A stretch of DNA of 39,090 nucleotides, taken from positions 1 through 39,090 of the forward strand of contig CBDHFJ010000092.1 in the NCBI GenBank assembly GCA_965262315.1, in the 5' to 3' direction. The stretch is from JBCCFK01 sp965262315. Lineage in GTDB: Bacteria; Actinomycetota; Acidimicrobiia; Acidimicrobiales; UBA8592. Shown here piece after piece: positions 7,065-14,894 of the stretch; the first letter of the stretch is position 1, and each line of letters starts with the position of its first letter. The notes below the pieces were generated by a model. The model searched no databases. It was not told the origin of the DNA and was given only the letters and a program-made list of their open reading frames with translations. The translations under genes and the position numbers were made by a program.

Positions 7065-9485
7065 TCAGACCTCCGCCTCCATCCGCCGACGCCAGTCGTG
7101 GTACGCAGCCCAGACGACCAGCATCGGGGGAACGACCGCGATCGCTGCGATGAGGGCGTAGAGGATCGTGATCGCCGTCACCAGACCGAACTGCTGGAAC
7201 GGCACGAGTGGGCTGAACAACAGGACCGCGAAACCGAGGGCCGTGGTCAATGCGGATCCGACGAGCGCCGACCCGGTGGTGGTGAGCGTCTTGCGGGTCG
7301 CGCCTTCGAGACTCTCGCCGTGTTCCAGCTCTTCGGTGAAGCGGTGGATGATGTGGATCGTGTAGTCGACCCCGATGCCGATCGAGAGCGCGGTGATCAA
7401 CGCCGTCACCACGTTGTAGGGGATGCCCAGGATCGTCATCGTCCCCAGGATCCACAGCAGCACCAGCACGATCGGGAGCACGGCGATCACAGCGAGCATC
7501 GGCCGGAACTCGGTCAGGCCGAAGAAGATCATGAGGATGATCAACGCCGCCAGAATGGTGGCCACGATCGAGTCGGTCTGGCTCGACGTCATCGACTCGG
7601 TGATCTCCAGGTTGGAGACCTCGGCCGAGGCCACGACGATCTGGTCTCGGTCGCCGAACCAGAGACCTTCGATGTCGTCGACGAGCTGCTGGGTCCGGTC
7701 CTGGTCGCCGGTGAGGGCGTTGAACTGGAGCAGCGTGCGGTCGACGTCGCCGTCCTGGTCGGCCACCTGGTCGAACATGACCGGATCGTTGGCCTCCAGC
7801 CGGTCGAGGAGTTCCTGGACGCCCTCCGCGTTCACCGTCAGCCCCTCGTCCAGCTCGTCCACGAGGATGGCGAGTTCCGGATCGTAGTTGGGGTCGTTGG
7901 GGCCCGAGTCGGTCAGCCAGTCCTCGAACAGGAGGCCGAGTGACAGGGTGAGGCCGCCGGCTGCGCCGGTCGGCCGGGAGAGCTCGTCCCCGAAGGCCTC
8001 GGAGAGTCCGAGCAGGTTGCGCAGCGTGCGGTCGTCGGTGAGGTCGGCCTCGACGAGGATGGTGACGATCTCGGTGCGACCGCCGAGGGCCTCGTCCAGT
8101 GCCTCGATGTCGGTCAGCGAGTCGCCGCCACCGGGGAGGAAGTCGTTCGAGTCGAACTCGGTGGAGATGTTGGTGGCGGTGAGGCCGAGGACCACGGTGG
8201 CGACGCCAGCCACGGCCAGCATGACCAGCGGCTTGCGCGCGACGTAGTCGCCCACGCCGCCGACGACCCTGCCGGCTCCGGGGATGGCGTCGGTCATCGC
8301 CCGGGGCGGGGTGAGGGTGTCCGCTCGTTCCCGGCGCTCGTCGAGGATCGCGCGGGCCGCAGGGACCAGGATCAGCATGACCGTCAGGCCGAAGGCCACG
8401 CCGAAGGCGGCGACGATCCCGAAGTCCTGGTTGGCGGGGATCGGCGAGATCAGGTTGGTGAGGAAGCTGATGACGGTGGTGATCGCCGCCAGCCCCAACG
8501 GGAGCATCACGCCGGCCAGGCCGCGGCGTGCCGCGTCGGCCACCGACTCGCCCTCGAGGCGGAGCTCCCGGTAGTGGGAGACCGACTGGATGGCGTAGTC
8601 CACGACCAGGCCGATCAACATGATCGGGATCATCGAGGTGATCTGGTTGGGCTGACCGATCAGTCCCAGACCGTCGGGGCCCATCCAGCCCTGGGCGCCC
8701 AGGGTGCCTGCGATGGTGATGCCCAGCCCCGCCATGCCCAACGCGACATCGGAGCCGGTCCGGAAGAACACGAACAGCAGCAGCGCGATGACCACCAGGG
8801 CGATGACCATCAGGATCGCCATCGACGACTCTGAGGAATCGCTCGACTCCTCGTTGACCGTGGCAGAGGACAACACGCTGATGTCGAGCGGGCCGGGCGT
8901 GGCTTCTGCCACCTCGGCCACGAGGAGTTCGGTGGCCTCCAACTCGTCGGGATCGCCGAGCTCGCGGAGGCGGATGGCAGAGATCGCGAGCCCCGTGCCG
9001 TCGGCGGTGCCCGACAGGCTGTCGAGCAGGGCCGCAGCCTCCGGGTCGGCGCGCATGCCGGCGAGCACGGCGTCGAGCTGTTCCTGGGAGAGCTGGCCGA
9101 CGTCGTCGATCCCGGCGGCGGTGGCGACGAGGCCCGAGACCGAGATCACGGGGTCGGTCAGGGCCAGTCGTTCACGGACCGAGTCCTGGGCAGCGACCCG
9201 TTGGATGGCATCGTCGATCTGCACCAGTCCCTCGACGGTGAACACGTCGCCGCGGTGGAGGACGGTCACGTTCTCGAGGCCGGCCGAGTCCGGGAAGACG
9301 CTGTCGAGGGTCTCGTTGGCGATGGCCACCTCGGAGTCCGGGGGCAGGAAGACCGACTGGTCGGCCTGCTCGGGGAGGATCGCGTTGCCGGCCGCGAGGC
9401 CCAGGGTGAGGACGGCGAGGACCGCGAGCGCCCGGCGTGGGTTTCCGGTGATGGCGCCGGCAATGCGTTCGAAGAGGGAGGACAT
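7065..9485 (-). CDS. MMPL/RND-family transporter
   Basis: The protein has 806 residues with the duplicated RND layout of six helices per half. TM1 is RALAVLAVLTLGLAAGNAIL, followed by a large extracytoplasmic loop to about residue 200, then a helix bundle starting MAILMVIALVVIALLLFVFF. The second half starts at LVMLAVAGVATVVLGL and ends with a C-terminal bundle containing LTEFRPMLAVIAVLPIVLVLLWILG. The GIGVDYTIHIIHRF and GLVVDYAIQSVSHY segments carry the Asp-Tyr pair used for proton relay in MmpL proteins. It probably exports a lipid or hydrophobic compound. The start is ATG 9485; upstream start codons lie in the promoter. It is co-transcribed with the TetR gene. Confidence 0.9.
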   Translation of the reverse strand: MSSLFERIAGAITGNPRRALAVLAVLTLGLAAGNAILPEQADQSVFLPPDSEVAIANETLDSVFPDSAGLENVTVLHRGDVFTVEGLVQIDDAIQRVAAQDSVRERLALTDPVISVSGLVATAAGIDDVGQLSQEQLDAVLAGMRADPEAAALLDSLSGTADGTGLAISAIRLRELGDPDELEATELLVAEVAEATPGPLDISVLSSATVNEESSDSSESSMAILMVIALVVIALLLFVFFRTGSDVALGMAGLGITIAGTLGAQGWMGPDGLGLIGQPNQITSMIPIMLIGLVVDYAIQSVSHYRELRLEGESVADAARRGLAGVMLPLGLAAITTVISFLTNLISPIPANQDFGIVAAFGVAFGLTVMLILVPAARAILDERRERADTLTPPRAMTDAIPGAGRVVGGVGDYVARKPLVMLAVAGVATVVLGLTATNISTEFDSNDFLPGGGDSLTDIEALDEALGGRTEIVTILVEADLTDDRTLRNLLGLSEAFGDELSRPTGAAGGLTLSLGLLFEDWLTDSGPNDPNYDPELAILVDELDEGLTVNAEGVQELLDRLEANDPVMFDQVADQDGDVDRTLLQFNALTGDQDRTQQLVDDIEGLWFGDRDQIVVASAEVSNLEITESMTSSQTDSIVATILAALIILMIFFGLTEFRPMLAVIAVLPIVLVLLWILGTMTILGIPYNVVTALITALSIGIGVDYTIHIIHRFTEELEHGESLEGATRKTLTTTGSALVGSALTTALGFAVLLFSPLVPFQQFGLVTAITILYALIAAIAVVPPMLVVWAAYHDWRRRMEAEV

Positions 9486-9505
9486 GGTGGGTGGCCTTTG
9501 GCTGA

Positions 9506-9560
9506 TCACTTGACCAGTGAATCTCAACGGATTCGATTTCGCTTGTCAAGTGACCAGTGA
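9506..9560. promoter_or_regulatory. Candidate TetR operators over the MMPL promoter
   Basis: TGACCAGTGA occurs at 9511-9520 and again at 9551-9560, exactly 40 bp apart. The first copy sits in a palindrome, TCACT-N5-AGTGA (9506-9520). On the minus strand a promoter TTGACA (9549-9544), 17-bp spacer, TGAGAT (9526-9521) lies between the two copies. One copy therefore overlaps the -35 and the other follows the -10, a classic repression geometry for the TetR encoded in the same operon. The second copy is also upstream of the divergent nitroreductase gene. Confidence 0.6.
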
Positions 9561-9594
9561 CACGCCTTCCTGCGGTTCGTGGCACGATGCGGGC

Positions 9595-10264
9595 ATGGAC
9601 TTCGACCTCGACCAGACCGACACTCTCCTCTCCACCACGCGCGCTGTCCGGAAGCGCCTCGACTTCGACCGCGAGGTGGGCGACGACGTCCTGCTCGAGT
9701 GCCTCCAGCTGGCCGTGCAGGCGCCCACGGGCTCGAACCAGCAGGGCTGGCGCTGGATGGTGGTGCGCGACGCCGAGAAGAAGGCCGGCCTGGCCGACAT
9801 CTACCGACGAGCGGGCGGCGAGTACCTGGCTGCCGCTGCGGCGAACGCATCAGGCGGCACGCAGACGGATCGGGTCATCGACTCCGCGAACTTTCTCGCA
9901 CAGAACATGGACCGGGTCCCGGTGATGGTGATCCCGATGATCATCGGTCGCCTCGACGATCCCGAGCGGGAGGCCGCAGGCGGCAACATCACCAACTCCG
10001 CGGCCGGTCTGATGGGGTCGATCATCCCCGCCATGTGGAGCTTCCAGCTCGCCCTGCGCAGCCGAGGTCTGGGCAGCTGCTACACCACCCTGCATCTGCG
10101 GTCTCGAGCAGGAGGCATCGGAGCTGCTCGGCATCCCGGCCCACATGACCCAAGCCGGGCTGATCCCCGTTGCCTACACCAAGGGCACCGACTTCAAGCC
10201 GGCGGCTCGCCCGCCGGTCGAGGAGATCACCTACCTCGACACCTACAAGAACCCGATCCGCTGA
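9595..10264 (+). pseudogene. Nitroreductase-family protein, frameshifted
   Basis: The FMN-dependent nitroreductase fold is evident: the RAVRKRLDFDREV start motif, then APTGSNQQGWRWMVVRD (FMN phosphate contacts), and the dimer segment GSIIPAMWSFQLALRSRGLGSCYTTLHL. At about 10101 the frame breaks. The expected continuation, LEQEASELLGIPAHMTQAGLIPVAYTKG, is in the +1 frame and ends in DTYKNPIR and TGA 10262-10264. One extra base near 10101-10104 accounts for this; the repaired product would be about 222 residues, normal for the family. The start ATG 9595 follows a possible extended -10 (TGGCACGAT) by 6 nt and may be leaderless. It could be a sequencing error or a real mutation. Confidence 0.82.
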
Positions 10265-10312
10265 CGCAGCCCCCCAGGGGCCGGCTGAGCGCTGCCCCCG
10301 CGAGGACCGCCG

Positions 10313-10786
10313 TCAGGGCGCGTAGGGGAACGACGAGTGGTGCAACACGATGCGCACGACGCCGGCGTCGTCCTTGGTGTAGCCGAAGCTCTTGTCCACC
10401 TTGGTGACCTGGCCGTCCTTGTCGGTCATGATCACCCATCCCATCCACATCGCGGTGTTGCCGTCGATGAAGCTGGCCGAGGTCTCCGACGTCACGTGGC
10501 GCCAGCCCTTGAGCCCGAAGCCGCCGTCGAGCGGGAAGTCGGGGTCATGGCCCACGAAGTAGGAGAGTGCCCCCGCCTTGGTCGGGCGGAAGGTCTGGTC
10601 GCCGCTGGCCATCGTGGGCTTGAACATCACCGGGCCCAGTCCGTACCCGTATGCGCCGTCGATGACATCCGATGCGACGGCGCGGGCGCCGTCGATGCCG
10701 TCGGCCTCGAAGGCCTTGGCGATGGAGACCAGCCCGTCGCCCCAGGCGACTCGGGCGGCGTCCAGATCGGCTTCGGTGATGGTCAT
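10313..10786 (-). CDS. SnoaL/NTF2-like small protein
   Basis: The protein has 157 residues starting MTITEADLDAARVAWGDGLVSI. It continues ASDVIDGAYGYGLGPVMFKPTMA, GALSYFVGHDPDFPLDGGFGLKGW and a C-terminal strand block ending VVRIVLHHSSFPYAP. Proteins with this GDGLV...YGY...VLFKPT...SYFVGG...LHHSS pattern are cystatin-like NTF2/SnoaL folds; some databases label them phosphoribosyl-AMP cyclohydrolase, for which I see no metal site. The start ATG 10786 shares a base with the stop of the M20 gene (TGATG), so translation is coupled. A role accessory to the amidohydrolase is likely but unproven. Confidence 0.7.
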   Translation of the reverse strand: MTITEADLDAARVAWGDGLVSIAKAFEADGIDGARAVASDVIDGAYGYGLGPVMFKPTMASGDQTFRPTKAGALSYFVGHDPDFPLDGGFGLKGWRHVTSETSASFIDGNTAMWMGWVIMTDKDGQVTKVDKSFGYTKDDAGVVRIVLHHSSFPYAP

Positions 10787-11967
10787 CAGTTCGCTCCTGG
10801 AGTGAACGCGGCGCGGATCTCGTCGCGGGTGTCGGCGCTGGCCAGGCAGTCGACCATGGTCAGGGCCATCGACAGCGCGCCGTCGATGACCGCACGGTCG
10901 CCCTCCTCGCCACCGGCGAAGACCTCGAAGTCGGGCGTGTGGATGGCGGTGCCTTCCGGCGCCACCTTGATCATCGGATGGATCGACGGCACCGAGTAGC
11001 TCACGTTGCCCATGTCGGTCGAGCCCACCACCATCGCGCCCTCCTCTTCCGGGAGGGGATGACGCCCGACGTCCATGGCGTTCTGGACGTACAGGTCGAG
11101 GAGCGGGTGGTTGTCGATCATGTCGTAGAACGGTGGGTCGATCCATTCGGAGTGCATCTCGCACCCCGACGCGTCGGCCCCGCCCTGGAGGCAGCGGTGG
11201 ACTCGCTCCTTGAGCGTTTCCAGGCTCGACATCTTGCCGCTCCGTACGTACCACTCGGCCGCAGCCTTGGACGGCACGATGTTGGGCTTGTCGCCGGCCT
11301 CGGTGAAGATCCCGTGGATGCGCTCGTCGGGTCGGATGTGCTGGCGGAGCGCGGCGACGGCGTTGTAGCCGAGGACGGCCGCGTCGAGGGCGTTGCGACC
11401 CTTGTGGGGCGCGGCAGCGGCGTGGGCGGCCTGGCCGTCGTAGGTCACGTGGAGCTGTTGGATGGCGATGGTGTGCATCGTGCGCAGGTCGCGGTCGGCC
11501 GGGTGCACCATCATGGCCAGGTCGATGTCGTCGAATGCGCCGCGGCGGATCATGAACTCCTTGCCGCCGCCGCCTTCCTCGGCGGGGGTGCCCAAGATGG
11601 CCACGCGGCCGCCGAGGGCTTCGGCGACCTTGGCCACGGCGATGCCGGCACCGAGCCCGGCCGAGCCGATGATGTTGTGGCCGCATGCGTGCCCGATGCC
11701 GGGCAGGGCGTCGTACTCGCACAGCACGGCGACGGTGGGTCCGTCGGCGGCGCCGACGCGGGCGTCGAAGGCCGTCGGCATGTCGTACGCACCACGGTCG
11801 ACGTCGATGTCGTTGTCTTCCAGCGCCCCGGTGAGCACGTCGTGGGCGTGGTGTTCCTCGAAGTTGAGCTCGGGGTTGGCATGGATCGAGTGCGAGAGAT
11901 CCAGCAGGGCCGGCGTCAGCCGATCGATCTCGGCGCGCACGATGTCTTTGGCCTCGGTCACATCCAT
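10786..11967 (-). CDS. M20-family amidohydrolase/peptidase
   Basis: The protein has 393 residues. Signature segments in order are LSHSIHANPELNFEE (N-terminal M20 motif), YDALPGIGHACGHNIIGSAGLG near residues 86-108 with the metal-binding His-x-Cys-Gly-His, the catalytic Glu pair in TPAEEGGGGKEF, the dimerisation-domain strand YDGQAAHAAAAPHKGRNALDA, and a C-terminal metal His region GSTDMGNVSYSVPSIHP. The set matches the AbgB/PPM20D1 branch, which hydrolyses N-acyl or p-aminobenzoyl amides. The protein is cytoplasmic. A TACCCT -10-like hexamer ends 7 nt before ATG 11967, suggesting a leaderless transcript. It is coupled to the SnoaL-like gene. Confidence 0.88.
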   Translation of the reverse strand: MDVTEAKDIVRAEIDRLTPALLDLSHSIHANPELNFEEHHAHDVLTGALEDNDIDVDRGAYDMPTAFDARVGAADGPTVAVLCEYDALPGIGHACGHNIIGSAGLGAGIAVAKVAEALGGRVAILGTPAEEGGGGKEFMIRRGAFDDIDLAMMVHPADRDLRTMHTIAIQQLHVTYDGQAAHAAAAPHKGRNALDAAVLGYNAVAALRQHIRPDERIHGIFTEAGDKPNIVPSKAAAEWYVRSGKMSSLETLKERVHRCLQGGADASGCEMHSEWIDPPFYDMIDNHPLLDLYVQNAMDVGRHPLPEEEGAMVVGSTDMGNVSYSVPSIHPMIKVAPEGTAIHTPDFEVFAGGEEGDRAVIDGALSMALTMVDCLASADTRDEIRAAFTPGAN

Positions 11968-12029
11968 GCGACTCAGGGTACTTGGCGGGCCCCGGGGGAG
12001 AACCTCGAAGTCGGCAGCGGGCCGTGGGG

Positions 12030-12851
12030 TCAGACGGTGACCATGGTCAGGTCGTCGCCGAGGACGATCTCACCGTCGAAGTGCTCGGCCGCCCGAGCGA
12101 TCCACTCGGGGTACTGGTCGGGCGGGGGAGCGGGGACCATGTGGGTGAGGAGGAGGCGCTTGGCGCCCACCCGGGCCGCGGTCTGGGCGGCATCGACCAC
12201 GCCCGAGTGGTAGTCGAGGATGTCCTGAAGCATGTCGCTGGGGATCAGGGGGACCAGGTCCTTGCGGATCACCGACTGCAGGTACGCGTCGGCGTTGGCC
12301 GCCAACTGGTCCACGCCGTCGCAGGGGTTGGTGTCGCCGACCAGCGCCACGGCCTTGCCGTCGTGCTCCAGCCGGTACCCGATGGTGGGGAAGACGGGTG
12401 GGTGTTCGGTGGCGGCCGTGGTGATCGAGACGTCGTTGACCATGAACGAGTCGCCGGGCTCCAGCTCGGTCACGTCGAGCTTCGGGCCCTCGGTGAGCTC
12501 CTCGTGGTGGGCGATGCGGTAGCCGATGTCGGGTCCGAGCATGGCCAGCGTGTGGTCGACGAGATCCTGAATGCCGACCGGGCCGTAGATCTTCAGGATG
12601 GCGTTGCCCTGACTCATCACCCAGTGGGTGGTGATCACGTCGTTGAGTGCAGAGATGTGGTCGCTGTGAAAGTGCGTGATCAGCACGGCGCTGAGCATGG
12701 GTGGGATCGACCCGGCGCCTGCCATGCGCATCACGACGCCACGCCCCGCGTCGAGCAGGATGTGGGTGTCACCGGCCTTGACGAGTGCCGTGGGGCCGGC
12801 CCGGTTCGGGTCGGGCATCGGCGTACCGGTTCCGAGCATGTGGATCTCCAT
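12030..12851 (-). CDS. Metallo-beta-lactamase-fold hydrolase (RNase Z / arylsulfatase-like)
   Basis: The protein has 273 residues. It begins MEIHMLGTGTPMPDPNRAG, the usual RNase Z-like opening (LGTGTP). The zinc motif HFHSDH is at residues 60-65 (H60, H62, D64, H65), with further ligands at ATEHPP, VALVGDTNPCDG (bridging Asp) and LLLTHMVPAP. The length fits the single-domain AtsA/ElaC-like hydrolases rather than tRNase Z with its exosite arm, so arylsulfatase or phosphodiesterase-like chemistry is more likely than tRNA processing. A promoter (12858-12886) ends 6 nt before the ATG, so the message is probably leaderless. Confidence 0.85.
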   Translation of the reverse strand: MEIHMLGTGTPMPDPNRAGPTALVKAGDTHILLDAGRGVVMRMAGAGSIPPMLSAVLITHFHSDHISALNDVITTHWVMSQGNAILKIYGPVGIQDLVDHTLAMLGPDIGYRIAHHEELTEGPKLDVTELEPGDSFMVNDVSITTAATEHPPVFPTIGYRLEHDGKAVALVGDTNPCDGVDQLAANADAYLQSVIRKDLVPLIPSDMLQDILDYHSGVVDAAQTAARVGAKRLLLTHMVPAPPPDQYPEWIARAAEHFDGEIVLGDDLTMVTV

Positions 12852-12857
12852 GGCCGG

Positions 12858-12886
12858 AACCTACCTTGTGCCAGTCCACCCGGCAA
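12858..12886 (-). promoter_or_regulatory. Leaderless promoter of the MBL-fold gene
   Basis: Minus strand: TTGCCG (12886-12881), a 17-bp spacer and TAGGTT (12863-12858), then six bases to ATG 12851. The spacer carries GACTGGCAC, as in the promoter of the selenoprotein operon with the same spacing to the -35. Confidence 0.6.
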
Positions 12887-12913
12887 TTGCCTGAGCTCGT
12901 CGAACTGGCAAAC

Positions 12914-12940
12914 GAGAATCATTCCTATTTCTGCTACGGT
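12914..12940 (+). promoter_or_regulatory. Fur-like operator and -10 of the small gene
   Basis: GAGAATCATTC begins at 12914 and continues CTATTTC. It has the GAGAAT-N-ATTCTC-like inverted repeat plus a third hexamer that typifies Fur-family boxes. A TACGGT -10 (12935-12940) follows, then six bases to the GTG start. The same arrangement recurs at 17346-17374. Confidence 0.5.
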
Positions 12941-12946
12941 GGCCAC

Positions 12947-13168
12947 GTGGCCAGCGACTACCCCCAGTCCTACGACCAGTGGCGACGGTGCATCACCGTC
13001 GACTGCGGCATCGACCTCACCGACGGCTTCATCGAGGCCCGTCTGCAGGCGCTCGGAGATCCGACGGATGTAGGAACGGCGAAGTTTGTCGAACTGTACG
13101 GCGACGCCTACCTGAAGCAGGTCGTCGTGTGGTTCGAGCCAGCGCGATCCGAGGTCGGCGCCGCCTGA
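12947..13168 (+). CDS. Small conserved-looking protein under a Fur-like site
   Basis: The protein has 73 residues from GTG 12947: VASDYPQSYDQWRRCITVDCGIDL, then TDGFIEARLQALGDPTDVGTAKFVELYGDAYLKQVVVWFEPA. It looks like a single-domain helical cytoplasmic protein with two Cys (in RCIT and DCGI). I recognise the general pattern of small proteins near iron-uptake genes but cannot assign a family. The start is set by a -10 hexamer ending six bases upstream, suggesting leaderless translation; the frame is open further upstream, but that part overlaps the promoter. It opens the 13-17 kb redox island. Confidence 0.6.
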   Translation: MASDYPQSYDQWRRCITVDCGIDLTDGFIEARLQALGDPTDVGTAKFVELYGDAYLKQVVVWFEPARSEVGAA

Positions 13169-13205
13169 CGAGTGCGGCGTCCACACGCCCGGAACCTGAT
13201 CGGAG

Positions 13206-13533
13206 CTACCAGTTGTTGCGGAACGCTTCGGCCGTGGTCTGCCAGTCGGCCAGCGCCGAGATGAACGATCCGACATCGGAGTCGGTGTCGGCTTGGCGTG
13301 CCGTCACCTCCATGTCGGCCAGGAAGTCCACCGATGGCCTCGGTCGGCAGGTCGCGGATCCACTCGCCCAGGTCACGCTGTTCGGCGAGGACGAGGTGGT
13401 CGTGGACCGCTACGAGATCGGCGAGGATCGTGGTGCGCGCCGACGGGTCGGGCTCGGCGCCCGGGTGGAGTGCCTCGGTGCATCGGGCGATCAGGTCCTC
13501 CAGCAGTGCCGGAGTCACGGTCGGATGAGCCAT
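13206..13533 (-). pseudogene. Hypothetical protein of about 108 residues, frameshifted
   Basis: From ATG 13533 the frame reads MAHPTVTPALLEDLIARC, then ARTTILADLVAVHDHLVLAEQRDLGEWIRDLPTEAI. At about 13329-13333 it leaves frame. The +1 frame continues VDFLADMEVTARQADTD, SFISALADWQTTAEAFRNNW and stops at TAG 13208-13206. Both halves have the codon and residue character of real coding sequence, and removal of one base restores a helical acidic protein. I do not recognise its family. Its 5' end is 70 bp from the divergent FAD gene start. The change may be a sequencing error. Confidence 0.6.
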
Positions 13534-13602
13534 CGCCCAATCGTACGGCCGTCCACCCCCAGGGGCGTCTGTGTCCCGCCGCACCCTCGGGACGACGGGG
13601 AG

Positions 13603-14894
13603 GTGCTCGACACCGACACGCTGGTGGTCGGGGCCGGGCCCCAGGCCTTGACCGTCCTCGCTCGGTGGCTCTGTGCTGATCCTGCCGCCCTGCATGGAGT
13701 CGTTGTGGTCGATCCCCGGGGACGTGGCTCGATGCCTGGCACCGGGCATTCGAACGCCAGAAGATCGACGTGCTGCGGAGCCCCGGCGTGCACCACCCGG
13801 ATCCGGACGAGATGGCGTTCGTGTGGGCACTCCAGCGGTCGCATACCGAGGAGCGTGCTGACGGAACGGCAACCCTCGACGCTGCCGGACCCCTTCGCCG
13901 CCCCACGGCCGCTGCCTTCAAGGCGTTCTGCGATGAGCTGGTCGGTCGCACCGGCCTCGCCGGGCGCGTGCGCGAGGCCGCGGTGATTCGGGTGGAGTCC
14001 CTCGGTGGGTCGTCCAGGAGCGTCCGCTGGGAAGCTGAACTCTCCGACGGCTCGGTGATTCGGGCCCGCCAGGTCGTGTGGGCAGGCAATCCGCGGGTTC
14101 GGAGGCACCCGGTTGGGGTCGAGTGCTGCGACGTCGTGGTGCACAGCGACGACGTCGACCTCGGTCAGGTGCGCAGCGGGGAGCGCGTCGCGGTGATCGG
14201 TGGTGGGCAGACGGCGGGCCAGCTGGCGCTCCAAGCTGCGCGGCGCGGTGCGATCGTCAGCCTGCTCCACCGCGGTCCTCAACGGATCGCTGATCTCGAC
14301 GTCGACGCAGGCTGGCTCATGGACGACCACCTCGAACCGTTCCGGTCCTTGGCCGATCCGGTCGCTCGGCGAGCCGCGGTCGAGGCCGTGCAGCGAGGGT
14401 CGATGACCGCCGATCTGGATCGCGCGCTCAGTCGGACGGGTGTCGGGCGCCTCTGCAACACCGGCGACATCTTCGTTGAGCGGTCCGCTACCGGCGTGAT
14501 GGTCGGGTTCGCCGGTGCGGAGTGTCAGGTGGACCAGGTCTGGTGTGCGACGGGATCGGTCCCTGACCTCCGGTCCGACCCTGCGATGGCGGTGTTGGCC
14601 GCCGCCGGTGCACCCCACGTGGAGGGTTGGCCGCTCCTGAGTGACGGCCTCGAGTGGCTCGATGGGTTCCACGTCGTGGGTGCGTTGGCTGCACTCACGC
14701 TGGGACCTGCTGCGGGCAACCTCGGCGGTGCGCGCGCCGCCGCCGATGTCCTCGCCGGCTCGCCACCTCGGGTCGATCGGGTGGAGCGCACCGCACCCCG
14801 GCAATGCGGGCGGCCCGACGGCCGGGGACCCGAACCCGCTGGCATCGGGGCCGCCGGACTCAGCGTGCGTGCAAGGCAGGGGACCGGTGGCTGA
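13603..14894 (+). pseudogene. FAD/NAD(P)-binding protein of the lysine/ornithine N-monooxygenase-like group, frameshifted
   Basis: The first part (GTG 13603) reads DTDTLVVGAGPQALTVLARWL, an FAD Rossmann motif in the GAGPQA form typical of SidA/IucD/PvdA-like proteins. At 13724/13725 one base is missing. The next frame continues WLDAWHRAFERQKIDVLRSPGVHHPDPDEMAF, then a second Rossmann motif RVAVIGGGQTAGQLALQAARRG (NADPH), and runs to TGA 14892-14894. The repaired protein is about 430 residues, normal for the group. Authentic members N-hydroxylate amines in siderophore synthesis; many relatives are uncharacterised. The stop overlaps the start of the 2Fe-2S gene by 8 bp. Confidence 0.75.
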
